Of a stretch of 64,000 nt of DNA, positions 26,183 to 35,340 are shown in pieces. Made by a program: the position numbers and the translations under genes. The notes beneath the pieces were generated by a model. The model was not told the origin of the DNA. It worked only from the letters and a program-made list of their open reading frames with translations, and searched no databases. The stretch lies in contig NZ_JAGGMQ010000001.1 of the NCBI RefSeq assembly GCF_017875465.1, positions 3,720,001 to 3,784,000 of the forward strand. The letters run 5' to 3'. The first letter of the stretch is position 1; the number at the start of each line of letters is the position of its first letter. Source of the DNA: Winslowiella toletana. Its GTDB lineage: Bacteria; Pseudomonadota; Gammaproteobacteria; Enterobacterales; Enterobacteriaceae.

Positions 26183-26611
26183 TCAGATTGCCTGTATCTG
26201 CACTTTAACTTCATAGCCCAGCAGATACAGAGCCTGCTCTAAGGTCTCTACTTTAGAAGCATAACCGACATCCAGTAGCCGGTCGGTCTGCGCACTGTTC
26301 AGATTGAGCTTTCTGGCTAAATCCGCCTTGCGCGTACCGCTGGCGATCATCGCACCATGCAGCGCGGCTTTCAGGCAGGTCAGCACCGGCAGATGCAGCA
26401 CAATTTCATCGTCGGTTGCTGCTGAGGGCTGCGGCAGTGGCAGGCGGTCGGCAATGCTGTCGCCGATAGCGGCGGTTAAGCTCTCTTGCGCCGCCAGCTC
26501 GATATCATCTTCGGTTAATGCTACGGAGTGGAGATTTTCAAAATCGCGAAAGCTGATAACATATTCGTCGTTTTCTTCGTCAAAGCTAACGCGCGCCGGA
26601 TAGTTGTACAT
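26183..26611 (-). CDS. Orphan HicB-family protein
   Basis: A 142-residue protein with the HicB two-part layout: N-terminal MYNYPARVSFDEENDEYVIS, FRDFENLHSVALTEDDIELA (YxAxF...GYxVxFPD-type fold) and a C-terminal HTH (GTRKADLARKLNLNSAQTDR, ETLEQALYLLGYEVKV). E. coli HicB has the same HTH type and length (138). No hicA-like frame lies on either side within 300 bp. It may be a solitary antitoxin-derived regulator, or one that answers another toxin; its HTH could control its own divergent neighbour. Confidence 0.75.
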   Translation of the reverse strand: MYNYPARVSFDEENDEYVISFRDFENLHSVALTEDDIELAAQESLTAAIGDSIADRLPLPQPSAATDDEIVLHLPVLTCLKAALHGAMIASGTRKADLARKLNLNSAQTDRLLDVGYASKVETLEQALYLLGYEVKVQIQAI

Positions 26612-26708
26612 ACATAACCTTAATTGCCGCAGTGGGAAGGAGAGGTGAGTATGGTAGCAGGATGCCGGCACAGTGACCTGATAAACCGTACCCGAGGGAG
26701 ATGTGGTA

Positions 26709-27158
26709 ATGAAAAATGCGTTAAGAGCGCCGCTGGTCTGGGGCATTGTCTGTTTTCTGCTGCTGTATCGCACGTTGCCTGCCGATATGATTATGTCCTG
26801 GCAGATATCGCAGCAATATAATGTCCCGTTATCGAGCCTGCTATTAAATGGCTTAACTCAGTTGTTACCCGCGCTGACGCCGCTGGCCTGCTTTGTATGG
26901 CTGGTGCGGCATCTTTCCACTGGCCTCTGGCTGGCGCTGATTGCGCCGGTGGTGGCATGGTTTGCCATCCAGCTTATTATCGCGGCAGTTTTCTATTTTG
27001 TGGCAGTGAAGAGCGGTAATATCCCGCCGTATGCGGAAGGATTTGTGACGGCGCTGCGCCGGATGCTGAATCTCCACTGGGCATCCGCGATGGTGGTTAG
27101 CGTGCTGACCATTATGGCCTGTAGCTATGCCTGCTGGCGCGAAACCCGCTGGGGTTAA
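26709..27158 (+). CDS. Unknown inner-membrane protein, about four TM segments
   Basis: A 149-residue hydrophobic protein with segments VWGIVCFLLLYRTL, LPALTPLACFVWLV, LALIAPVVAWFAIQLIIAAV and ASAMVVSVLTIMACSYACW, and a cytoplasmic Arg-rich tail (CWRETRWG). ATG 26709 follows GAGGGAG at a good distance. A strong terminator follows. It is divergent from the orphan HicB gene, with 97 bp between them. I do not recognise a family. Confidence 0.6.
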   Translation: MKNALRAPLVWGIVCFLLLYRTLPADMIMSWQISQQYNVPLSSLLLNGLTQLLPALTPLACFVWLVRHLSTGLWLALIAPVVAWFAIQLIIAAVFYFVAVKSGNIPPYAEGFVTALRRMLNLHWASAMVVSVLTIMACSYACWRETRWG

Positions 27159-27166
27159 GCCAAAAA

Positions 27167-27188
27167 AAGGCCAGCATCAGCTGGCCTT
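27167..27188. terminator. Bidirectional terminator
   Basis: AAGGCCAGC-ATCA-GCTGGCCTT hairpin, a 9-bp perfect stem, preceded by seven A and followed by TTGTT, between the convergent membrane-protein and gcd genes. The A run makes it strongest for the reverse (gcd) transcript. Confidence 0.88.
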
Positions 27189-27205
27189 GTTAACGTGATA
27201 ACAGG

Positions 27206-29635
27206 TTACGGCAGAGCGTAAGCAATTACATAATCACCACGATCCGGTGACTGACGTCCGCCGCCCGCTGAAATCAGGATGTACTGCTTACCATCTTTCG
27301 GTGACACATAGCTCATTGGTCCACCCTGACTGCCAACCGGCAGACGCGCTTTCCACACTTCCTTACCGGTGGACGCATCAAAGGCGCGCAGGTAGTAGTC
27401 CTGGGTGCCGGCGATAAACACCAGGCCACCCTGAGTCGCCAGCGTACCGCCCAGCGTTGGCATGCCGATTGGCATTTTCACGCCCATCTTAATACCAAAC
27501 GGACCGGTATCCTGCACTGTACCGACCGGCACCTGCCAGACGATTTTCTGGGTTTTCATATCAATTGCCGAAAGCGTACCAAACGGCGGTTTCTGACATG
27601 GAATGCCCACAGCGGACAGGAAGCGGTTTTTATTCACTTCATACGGCGTACCTTTCAGCGGCACCGCGCCCATACCGGCGTTAACCGCTTCACCACCATC
27701 ACTGGCCTTCGCTTTTTTGGTATCCGCGAGGATCATCTGTACCCACAGACCCAGACGCATATCATTAACGAAGATGTAGTGGTTATTCGGATCGGTCGAC
27801 ATGCTGCCCCAGTTCATCCCCCCCAGCGATCCCGGGAAGCTCAGGGAGCGGTCAGTACCTGGCGCAGTAAACAGGCCGTCGTTACGCATGGATTTAAAGT
27901 CGATACGGCAGGCCAGCTGGTCAAACGGCGTGGCGCCCCACATATCAGACTCTGTCAGCGTCTGGTTGCCGATTGACGGCATGCCAGTGGAGAAGGGCTG
28001 AGTTTTAGAGTACTGCTCGTTCGGGATGCCCGCAGTTTTAACCGCGCGCTCTTCGACTTTGGTCAGTGGCTTACCGGTCAGGCGATCAAGCACAAAGATC
28101 ATGCCGGTTTTGCCGCCAATCACCACCGCCGGTTTGCTGGTGCCATCTTTCTGCGGGAAGTCGATCAGGCTCGGCTGCATCGGCAAGTCAAAGTCCCACA
28201 GATCGTTGTGCACGGTCTGATAAACCCACTTCTCTTTACCGCTGGTGGCGTCGAGCGCCAGTACGGATGCGCCATATTTATGATCGAGCTGAGTACGATT
28301 CGCGCCCCACAGGTCAACCGACGAGCTGCCCATCGGAATAAACACGGTGTTCATTTTCGGGTCATAGGACATCGGCGCCCAGGAGTTTGGCGTGCTGCGG
28401 GCAAACTCTTTGCCCGGCATCAGCACCGCATTCGGATCCGCATTGCCCGGGTCGAATGCCCAGCGCATCTGGCCGGTGATCACATCAAAACCACGCAGTA
28501 CGCCACCAGGCATATCGGTCTGTACGTTATCAGCGACACGACCACCCACCACCACCGTGGTTCCCGCCAGCGTCGGCGCGCTGGTCAGCTGATATTTCGG
28601 ATCCTGCGCATCACCCAGACCGGCTTTCAGATCAACGGTGCCTTTGTCGCCAAAGCTTTCACAGAACTCACCGTTATCCGCGTTGATCGCAATCAGACGC
28701 GCATCAATGGTGTTCATCAGAATCCGGCGCTGACAGGTATCACCTGCTGGCAGGTTCACTGGCGTGACCGGGGTGGATCCCGGGACATCAGGCTGCGTCA
28801 GCGGCTTGCTGGCGTCAAAATACGCCAGACCACGGCAGCGGTTCCAGACCTGAGTCTGGGCGTTGACTTCACGTTTCCACAGCTGTTTACCGCTGTCGGC
28901 GGCTACCGCAATCACATTGTTATGCGGGGTACAGAGGAACAGGGTGTTGCCAACCTGCAGTGGCGTCTGCTGATCTTCAGCACCGCTACCGGTCGGGCTA
29001 AGCGGGGTATCGCCGGTATGGAAAGTCCAGGCGACTTTTAAATCTTTTACGTTGTCGCGGGTAATTTGATCGAGTGCGACAAAGCGGCTGCCTTCCGGCG
29101 TATTACCGTAGTTATCCCAGTCTTTCTGCGCTTTGCTTTTATCAACCGGCACCAGCGGCAGCTGCTGGCCATTAAATGCCACGGTTGGATGCGGCAGGAA
29201 CATCTGCACAAAGGCGACGATCATCCCGACCGCAAACAGGGCCGCCAGCGTGTAAGCGGGTTTAGCCAGTGAGGACTTACCTTCACGCTTACGCAGCGCA
29301 GGCCAGATGAGGAATGCCAGCAGCAGCAGACCTGCCGGTACCATCAGGCGCGATACCAGCGGCCAGAAATCCCAGCCCGCATCAAATAACGCCCAGATTA
29401 AGGTGCCGACAAAGGTAACAATAAACAGCACTACCGCCGATGATTTGCGACGGAAAAACTGAATCGCAGACAGCAGGGTAACGACACCGGCAATCAGGAA
29501 GTACCAGCTGCCGCCCAGGGCGACCAGCTTGCCGCCACCGATAACAAAGAACAGTCCGACTGCCAGCAGTATCACGCCGAGCAGTACTGACCAGATGCTC
29601 AATCCTTTTCCGGGACGAGCGGAATTTTCTGCCAT
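27206..29635 (-). CDS. gcd: PQQ-dependent membrane glucose dehydrogenase
   Basis: Oxidises glucose to gluconolactone in the periplasm and passes electrons to ubiquinone. The 809 residues (E. coli 796) start MAENSARPGKGLSIWSVL; five N-terminal TM helices cover about residues 12-145, then the PQQ beta-propeller with DQQTPLQVGNTLFLCTPHNN, RCRGLAYFDA, GDTCQRRILMNTIDARLIAI and GGMNWGSMSTDPNNHYIFVN. The final ISAGGGRQSPDRGDYVIAYA is typical. The start is set by AGGAGAG before ATG 29635. PQQ synthesis genes are not in the window. Works ahead of the gluconate dehydrogenase at 50.7 kb. Confidence 0.96.
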   Translation of the reverse strand: MAENSARPGKGLSIWSVLLGVILLAVGLFFVIGGGKLVALGGSWYFLIAGVVTLLSAIQFFRRKSSAVVLFIVTFVGTLIWALFDAGWDFWPLVSRLMVPAGLLLLAFLIWPALRKREGKSSLAKPAYTLAALFAVGMIVAFVQMFLPHPTVAFNGQQLPLVPVDKSKAQKDWDNYGNTPEGSRFVALDQITRDNVKDLKVAWTFHTGDTPLSPTGSGAEDQQTPLQVGNTLFLCTPHNNVIAVAADSGKQLWKREVNAQTQVWNRCRGLAYFDASKPLTQPDVPGSTPVTPVNLPAGDTCQRRILMNTIDARLIAINADNGEFCESFGDKGTVDLKAGLGDAQDPKYQLTSAPTLAGTTVVVGGRVADNVQTDMPGGVLRGFDVITGQMRWAFDPGNADPNAVLMPGKEFARSTPNSWAPMSYDPKMNTVFIPMGSSSVDLWGANRTQLDHKYGASVLALDATSGKEKWVYQTVHNDLWDFDLPMQPSLIDFPQKDGTSKPAVVIGGKTGMIFVLDRLTGKPLTKVEERAVKTAGIPNEQYSKTQPFSTGMPSIGNQTLTESDMWGATPFDQLACRIDFKSMRNDGLFTAPGTDRSLSFPGSLGGMNWGSMSTDPNNHYIFVNDMRLGLWVQMILADTKKAKASDGGEAVNAGMGAVPLKGTPYEVNKNRFLSAVGIPCQKPPFGTLSAIDMKTQKIVWQVPVGTVQDTGPFGIKMGVKMPIGMPTLGGTLATQGGLVFIAGTQDYYLRAFDASTGKEVWKARLPVGSQGGPMSYVSPKDGKQYILISAGGGRQSPDRGDYVIAYALP

Positions 29636-30107
29636 AACACAAACTCTCCTATAAAAAATAATCGTTCCCGGCCACAAATTCATACCTTGCTGCCACAGAA
29701 AAACACCATGCCTGCGGCTGGAAACTGTTTTGTAATGGCTTTTTTGCGTGCTGATAACGCAGAACAAAGCCTGGTCTGCGATTCGTGTAACCCTGAGAAA
29801 ACCTCCCCGCCACACGGCGGCAGGATTGTACCATTTGATTCATAAAAAAAGAACGCCGATAACGTAGTGCTTACCGGGCGGTAGCATTTTTGCTACAATT
29901 CAATTACTTATTGTATGGATTAGTGGTTTTTAATTTTTTACCCGGGTGGGCTGGCAAAAGGGGATCAGAATTTCAGCGAGAGAAAGCTTTTTTTATCTCA
30001 GTAGTTAAGCCGCTGAATCTTTTTTATGCAAACTGCTGAGGAAGATAATTTCTGACCCGTGTCCGGCGCAATCACACCGGAAACGGGTTATTGAGGTTAA
30101 TGACAAT
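29636..30107. other. 472-bp gap between gcd and a chemoreceptor gene
   Basis: No convincing gene. It must carry the gcd promoter. A short palindrome GTAGCATTTTTGCTAC lies at 29881-29896. I could not place a specific operator. Confidence 0.45.
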
Positions 30108-31727
30108 TTAGCGGACTGCGGGCAGGGCGATATTTTGCTGTAGCGTAAACAGATCGTTCTCCGCCGTCATCTCTGCGCGGGCAGTCTGGAAGCGCGTGAC
30201 TGACTGTTGCAGGTTAGCCACCTGCAATTGTAGCGAGCTGGCGGAGGTGGCAACTTCAGAGACCAGCGTGGCATTCTGCTGCGTGACGGTGTCCATCTGA
30301 TTAATGGCGATATTAATCTGCGAAATGCCACGACTCTGTTCACCGGAAGCCAGCATCACTTCATCCATAATATCCACCACCTTTTTCACATCGGATAACA
30401 CTTCATTCATGGTATTGCCCGCCACTTCCACCAGTCCGGCGCCTTGCTCAATACGGCCAAGTGAATCATTAATCATGGTGCCGATCTCTTTTGCCGCTGT
30501 GGCGCTACGCTGGGCAAGGGTTCTGACTTCTGACGCCACTACCGCAAATCCACGGCCGTACTGACCGGCGCGTGCTGATTCGACTGCCGCATTCAGTGCC
30601 AGCAGGTTGGTCTGAAATGCGATGCCATCAATAACGCCGACGATGTCAGAGATCTTCGCGGAACTCTGCTTAATTGAGCGCATGGTATCAATCACTTCGG
30701 ATACCACGTTGCCGCCGCGCGTCGCGGAGTCAGAAGCCTTTAGCGCCAGATCGTTGGCTTTACGCGTATTGTCCTCGTTGTTAATCACTGTTGCCATAAT
30801 CTGCTCCATGCTTGACGCGGTTTCATCCAGCGAAGCAGCCTGCTGTTCGGTACGGGCAGAGAGATCGATATTACCGGTGGCAATCTCTTCCACACCGCTG
30901 CTAATCGCATCCGTACCGTGACGCACCACCAGCACCATATTCTCCAGACCATCACGCATACGCTGAACCGCAGCAAACAGCTGGGCCATTTCATTTTTAC
31001 CGTTAATATCGATTCTGGCGCGCAGATCGCCCTCGGCAATACGGTCAAATACGGCAATCGCCTGATTCATTGGTTTCACAATCAGTCTGGTCATGCCCAT
31101 CCAGGCCAGAGCCGCCAGCAGCAGTGCGCAGGCTAGCGCGCAGTAAAGAATAAACGCCATCCGTTCCACCCGGTTATTGGAATCGTCCCAGGCTTCATCA
31201 ATACCTTGCAGTTTAAAGGCCACCAGCGCTTTGGACGATTTATCAAACGCGGCATACAACTTCGTGGACTGTCCGGCCCGCTGACGATACTCATCGAGAT
31301 TGCCCGCCGCCAGCGCCGTCAGCGCAGGCTGAATAAACTCTTTCATCAGCGTGCCACGTCGGGCGGCCATTTCGCCGGAAATCACTTCTTCCTCTGCTGA
31401 CTGCGGATACTTCAGATATTCCTGCCATTTTGCGTTGGCGCCATCGATCTTGCCTTTAGCGCGTTCAAGCGCGATAGCGCCCGCGGCGGCATCGCCTTTC
31501 CCCATTAATGATTCATACAGACGTAAATCCAGACGGGCACGCAGCAATAACTCAGAGCTGTCATTCAGCGCCACCAGCCCTGGCAATACTTCATTATCGA
31601 CGCGGGCAAAGGATTTATTGCCCGACTGCACGGCGACGAGTCCAAGTACGCCGACAAAAAGTAATAATGCCGCCAGTGAAAAAACCATCATGCTAAGTGC
31701 GGTACGGATCTTAATCTTACGAAACAT
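30108..31727 (-). CDS. Methyl-accepting chemotaxis protein
   Basis: A 539-residue transducer of the Tar/Tsr kind: N-terminal TM (LSMMVFSLAALLLFVGVLGL), a periplasmic four-helix-bundle domain (about 35-190), a second TM (MAFILYCALACALLLAALAW), HAMP, and the signalling domain with the hairpin tip IVGVIDGIAFQTNLLALNAA and VESARAGQYGRGFAVVASEV. The C terminus ends LQQNIALPAVR without the NWETF pentapeptide, so it lacks the CheR/CheB tether and probably depends on others for adaptation. It stands alone; ligand unknown. The tip has GQYGRGF where GEQGRGF is usual. Confidence 0.93.
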   Translation of the reverse strand: MFRKIKIRTALSMMVFSLAALLLFVGVLGLVAVQSGNKSFARVDNEVLPGLVALNDSSELLLRARLDLRLYESLMGKGDAAAGAIALERAKGKIDGANAKWQEYLKYPQSAEEEVISGEMAARRGTLMKEFIQPALTALAAGNLDEYRQRAGQSTKLYAAFDKSSKALVAFKLQGIDEAWDDSNNRVERMAFILYCALACALLLAALAWMGMTRLIVKPMNQAIAVFDRIAEGDLRARIDINGKNEMAQLFAAVQRMRDGLENMVLVVRHGTDAISSGVEEIATGNIDLSARTEQQAASLDETASSMEQIMATVINNEDNTRKANDLALKASDSATRGGNVVSEVIDTMRSIKQSSAKISDIVGVIDGIAFQTNLLALNAAVESARAGQYGRGFAVVASEVRTLAQRSATAAKEIGTMINDSLGRIEQGAGLVEVAGNTMNEVLSDVKKVVDIMDEVMLASGEQSRGISQINIAINQMDTVTQQNATLVSEVATSASSLQLQVANLQQSVTRFQTARAEMTAENDLFTLQQNIALPAVR

Positions 31728-31891
31728 AGCTTATTCCCTGTTGCCGGTTAATAAAGAAAAGTGAGTGCTGACTCTCCATCTGGAGCCATACGGCGGAGCG
31801 TGTTTATAAAATTATTTAAAACAGTATAGAAAAGGTGTTACCCGGCAAAAAACGCATTTTTGCCGGGTAAATAATGATCAATGGTGTGCGG

Positions 31892-32950
31892 TTATTCAGA
31901 CTTCGCTAAAAACGTTTTTAACTTATCCTGATAAAATTTCGCCGACATCATGGTGCCATGTCCGCTGGTTTCTTTACTGGCAGGAATAAGCAGCAGTTCA
32001 GCCTGCTTTATTTTATCGAGTTCGCCAGCCAGAATGCCGGTTTCTACCGGGTTACGCTCATCATCTTCTGAATTAATGATCAGCATCGGGGCTTTAATTC
32101 TGTTTAATTCCGTCAGCGCATTATAATTCGCTGAAGATCCCCAGATATAAATAAAGTCATTGGCGTCGCTGGTGACAGGGGCGGCCAGCCGTTCATCGAT
32201 CAGTTTATCGGCCATTGCACGGGTAGGAGCTTTATGCTGATACGCGAGGGTGCCGCCGGTGGTGGCAATGCTGAACATAATGCTGGCGCTCTTCAGTACC
32301 GGTGGTTGCTGGCTATAATTTCCCTGATTCCATGCCGGATCGTTTTTAATCGACTCAATCAGCATCCGGCGCATCATCCAGTTACGGCCTGATAATTCAT
32401 CAGGTTGTGATGCCATTGGCACCAGCGCATCCATCATCTGCGGATATTTCTCACCCCACAGCCAGGTCTGCATGCCTCCCATCGAATATCCCATCACCAG
32501 CCGCAGATGGTTGATGCCTAAGCCCTCTTTTAACAGGCGATATTGCGCCAGTACCATATCGTTATAGTCATATTGCGGGAACTTCATGCGTAAGCCATCG
32601 GAGGGCCGGGATGATTGTCCCGAGCCAATGCTTTCCGGCATAATAATAAAATATTTACTGCTGTCCAGCGCCTGACCCGGGCCAAATAATTCGCCGCCAA
32701 AATTGTTCGCCAGCAGCGCTTTAATCGGCTGGTTGGTGCCATGTAGTAATAAAATAGCCGGCTTACTGCGATCCCCTAAGGTATAATAGTGGATCTTGAG
32801 ATTTTTGAGTTTTTCACCGTTATTAAAACTAAACTCAGGGGCAATCCAGTTACCTTCCTGCGGCGCAGGGATTTTAGTTTGCGCATGGGTAAAGGGTGAT
32901 GCGATTAACAGAATACAACCTGCCAGACCTGATAATATAGAATTAGCCAT
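31892..32950 (-). CDS. Secreted alpha/beta-fold hydrolase (MetX-like)
   Basis: A 352-residue exported protein: signal peptide MANSILSGLAGCILLIASPF, cleavage near THAQ-TK. The mature chain shows LLLHGTNQPIK (oxyanion strand), nucleophile elbow GYSMGGMQTWLW, Asp in INSEDDERNPVE and His in SGHGTMMSAKFY, completing the Ser-Asp-His triad. The overall pattern (FNNGEKLKNLKIHYYTLGD, EHDGLRM-like loops) recalls homoserine O-acetyltransferase-related periplasmic hydrolases rather than the biosynthetic enzyme. Substrate unknown. Monocistronic. Confidence 0.8.
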   Translation of the reverse strand: MANSILSGLAGCILLIASPFTHAQTKIPAPQEGNWIAPEFSFNNGEKLKNLKIHYYTLGDRSKPAILLLHGTNQPIKALLANNFGGELFGPGQALDSSKYFIIMPESIGSGQSSRPSDGLRMKFPQYDYNDMVLAQYRLLKEGLGINHLRLVMGYSMGGMQTWLWGEKYPQMMDALVPMASQPDELSGRNWMMRRMLIESIKNDPAWNQGNYSQQPPVLKSASIMFSIATTGGTLAYQHKAPTRAMADKLIDERLAAPVTSDANDFIYIWGSSANYNALTELNRIKAPMLIINSEDDERNPVETGILAGELDKIKQAELLLIPASKETSGHGTMMSAKFYQDKLKTFLAKSE

Positions 32951-33240
32951 AAAAACTCGTTGGTCATCGTGAGTATTGGAACGCCGATGTTAATGTTTAT
33001 TAGGATAAATCCCAAACAACATTACCAAAGTTAATAATAAAAAAATATTATCTCCTGAATGTTCTGTTTATGACCGGAGATTATCCAGCAGGTTTTAAAT
33101 AAGATACGATATCTCTCAGCACCTGATTTGTGCATCTGCACAGAATGCCATTCGCCGCAGAAAAAATAGCTGTAATACCGATGTAACAGACTTAAGGAAA
33201 ATTTCGTTGCCGCACATATTGGCCGATTTCTGCACGGCAT

Positions 33241-33304
33241 AAAAAAGCCCGGCAGTGTGCCGGGCGGTATAATCTGTACCATAAAAGGAACCAGCAAAGT
33301 TCCT
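33241..33304 (-). ncRNA. Candidate small RNA 3' end with intrinsic terminator
   Basis: On the reverse strand a hairpin AGGAAC-TTTGCT-GGTTCC at 33304-33286 is followed by GCCCGGCA-CAC-TGCCGGGC at 33265-33247 and then six T: a textbook terminator. No convincing protein gene on that strand ends here, so it terminates either an unrecognised small RNA starting somewhere in 33310-33460 or a leader. It is not readable as any sRNA I know. Confidence 0.35.
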
Positions 33305-33454
33305 GAGGCTAAGATAGACGGCTTCTGAGGGTTCACCACAATCGTTTTTACTCGTCTTGATTCACTATTTTACTGCTTCTGTAATCCACTCCCCCGGTTG
33401 GCGAATGTTATCTGCATCGCAAAAGCGCAATAAATAAGTATGCTTATGATTTAG

Positions 33455-33470
33455 CGTGATATTGATCACA
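33455..33470 (+). promoter_or_regulatory. Probable CRP site upstream of the GPH transporter gene
   Basis: CGTGA-TATTGA-TCACA matches the CRP consensus TGTGA-N6-TCACA with one mismatch, 98 bp before the start codon at 33553. Confidence 0.65.
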
Positions 33471-33513
33471 ACATGTGCGGCCTCTTAAATATATAAAACC
33501 ACAATCCAATAAA

Positions 33514-33532
33514 AATGAAACAGTGGTTCATT
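33514..33532 (+). promoter_or_regulatory. Probable KdgR box, site 1
   Basis: AATGAAACAGTGGTTCATT, an inverted repeat with AATGAA/TTCATT arms, 21 bp before the transporter start. It fits the KdgR (IclR-family) operator pattern AATRAAA..TTTCATT known from pectin and hexuronate genes. The same ACAGTG core occurs in front of kduD. Confidence 0.55.
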
Positions 33533-33552
33533 TAAATAAGGGGCGATACGCC

Positions 33553-35127
33553 ATGTTAAAAAACAGGCTACCTTTGGGCGAAGGACGCAGGGTCAACCTG
33601 GGCCATCAGCTGGCTTATGGTGGGGGCAACTTGCTGGGCAGTGGCGCTCTGGCGATTGCCGGCGCGTGGTTACTCTATTTTTATACCACCTTCTGCGGTC
33701 TGACGCTGCTGGAGGCTTCGTTTATCTTCTCCGTCGCCAGCGTTATCGATGCCATCAGTAATCCGTTAATGGGGTATTTAACCGATAATTTTGGCAACAC
33801 CTGGTTAGGTAAACGCTTTGGCCGTCGGCGTTTCTTTTTACTTATCGGCGCGCCATTAATGATGTTCTACCCGTTACTGTGGGTGGAAGGATTTGGCTTC
33901 TGGTATTACCTCTGCACTTACGTCATTTTCGAACTGATCTATACCTCAGTGATGGTGCCCTATGAAACCCTGGCTACCGAAATGACCGATGATTTCGCCG
34001 TGCGTTCGAAGCTGACCGGCTATAAAGCGATCTTCGGCAAAATGGCTAACTTTCTGGCGGCGATTATTCCCGGGCAATTTATCCTGCTGTACGGTAAAGA
34101 GTCGGCGCAGCCATTTCTGTATACCGGCATCACTTACGGCCTGATTCTGTTTATCGCCATCGGCATGCTTTACTGGTTCTCATGGGAGCGTAAAGATGTT
34201 GGCATCCGTGCTGTCAGACAGAAAAAATCGTTATGGCAAACGCTGGTGGCGCTGGTGCGCGATATGCAATCCACCTTCTATTTACGCGTGTTCCGCAAGC
34301 ATCTGGGGATGTATCTGTTTGGCTTTGGCGCTGAATGGTTATTCGCTTCCGTATTTACTTACTATGTGATTTTTGTGCTGCAATACGATCCGGCAATTCT
34401 TGCCGGGCTAAACAGCCTGAATGCGATCTTACAGCTCTGTTCTACGGCGATCTTTATCGCTATCTGCGTTAAACGCGGCTTCAGCAAGCCTTATACCTGG
34501 GCGCTGTCGATCGTTATCTTCGCCGTCTGCTGCTATTCCCTGCTGCACTTTCTGCATCTGCCGCCAGCTATCGCTACCGTGGCGATTATTGGCGTCACGG
34601 TGGTGTTTGGTTTAGGGACTGGCGGCGTTTACTACATTCCGTGGACGGTCTATACCTTCCTTGCCGATGTTGACGAGGTATTTACCGGCCGCCGTCGCGA
34701 AGGCATTTATGCCGGTGCCATGACCTTCTCCGGAAAAATTGTCCGTTCGGTGATTGTGTTTGTGATGGGGGCGATTCTTAGCTATTACGGCTTCCAGTCG
34801 AAATCCCATGTACAGCCGGAAAGCGCAATTAATGCCATCTCATGGGTATTCTTTGCCGGGGTGATTGTGCTGGCGCTGACCGCAATTATCTTTAGCCGCC
34901 AGATGACCCTGAACCGCAAAACTCACTTTATCGTCCTCGAGGAAGTGGCACGCATCAAAGCCGGTGGTGAACTAAGCGCGATCAAACCAGAAGCGCGGGC
35001 GGTAATTGAAGAGCTGGTCGGTTTCCCTTACGAGCAGTGCTGGGGCAACAGCGATATCGCCCGCAAAATGAATGTCAGCGATGGCGCCCTGCCTCCTGCG
35101 GTTGCGCAGCAGCTGCCACAACGTTAA
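33553..35127 (+). CDS. GPH-family (MFS) sugar transporter, probable oligouronide importer
   Basis: A 524-residue, 12-TM cation symporter of the glycoside-pentoside-hexuronide family. It has GHQLAYGGGNLLGSGALAIA, DAISNPLMGYLTDNF (family motif), GKRFGRRRFFLLIG, ELIYTSVMVPYETLATEMTD and a long cytoplasmic C-terminal tail. The product is closest in layout to TogT-type oligogalacturonide carriers, but MelB and YicJ are also relatives. KduD follows 213 bp later and both are preceded by KdgR-like boxes, which supports an unsaturated uronide substrate. ATG 33553 is chosen by AAGGGGCG; a start at 33475 would overlap the KdgR box. Confidence 0.75.
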   Translation: MLKNRLPLGEGRRVNLGHQLAYGGGNLLGSGALAIAGAWLLYFYTTFCGLTLLEASFIFSVASVIDAISNPLMGYLTDNFGNTWLGKRFGRRRFFLLIGAPLMMFYPLLWVEGFGFWYYLCTYVIFELIYTSVMVPYETLATEMTDDFAVRSKLTGYKAIFGKMANFLAAIIPGQFILLYGKESAQPFLYTGITYGLILFIAIGMLYWFSWERKDVGIRAVRQKKSLWQTLVALVRDMQSTFYLRVFRKHLGMYLFGFGAEWLFASVFTYYVIFVLQYDPAILAGLNSLNAILQLCSTAIFIAICVKRGFSKPYTWALSIVIFAVCCYSLLHFLHLPPAIATVAIIGVTVVFGLGTGGVYYIPWTVYTFLADVDEVFTGRRREGIYAGAMTFSGKIVRSVIVFVMGAILSYYGFQSKSHVQPESAINAISWVFFAGVIVLALTAIIFSRQMTLNRKTHFIVLEEVARIKAGGELSAIKPEARAVIEELVGFPYEQCWGNSDIARKMNVSDGALPPAVAQQLPQR

Positions 35128-35174
35128 GCGTGGACGTTTACGATTTGATGTTTTTATGTTGTGGTTTTATTAAA

Positions 35175-35194
35175 AATAAAACAGTGTTTTAATT
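35175..35194 (+). promoter_or_regulatory. Probable KdgR box, site 2
   Basis: AATAAAACAGTGTTTTAATT, imperfect inverted repeat with the same ACAGTG centre as site 1, 147 bp before kduD. Confidence 0.5.
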
Positions 35195-35340
35195 TTATTG
35201 TATGACTGAGCGTTTAGCGCTAGAATCCGCACAGGCTGGAGGCGAATGCGGTTTCCCCGGCGGGAAAGCGCACCACGCTGAGCGATTGTTTGCTGATTTT
35301 CATCCGGGCGAATGCCGCCCCATGCGCTAAGGAAAATATG

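Noticed and set aside
28208..29041. Long open frame antisense to gcd
   Set aside because: It lies fully inside a certain gene in another frame, with no ribosome site or protein-like motifs; typical of high-GC third positions.
29881..29896. GTAGCATTTTTGCTAC as a terminator of gcd-region transcripts
   Set aside because: The stem is only six base pairs and AT-rich, no T run follows, and no gene ends next to it.
31892..32950. Homoserine O-acetyltransferase (metX)
   Set aside because: It carries a signal peptide and an unlike N-terminal region, so it acts outside the cytoplasm; biosynthetic MetX is unlikely.
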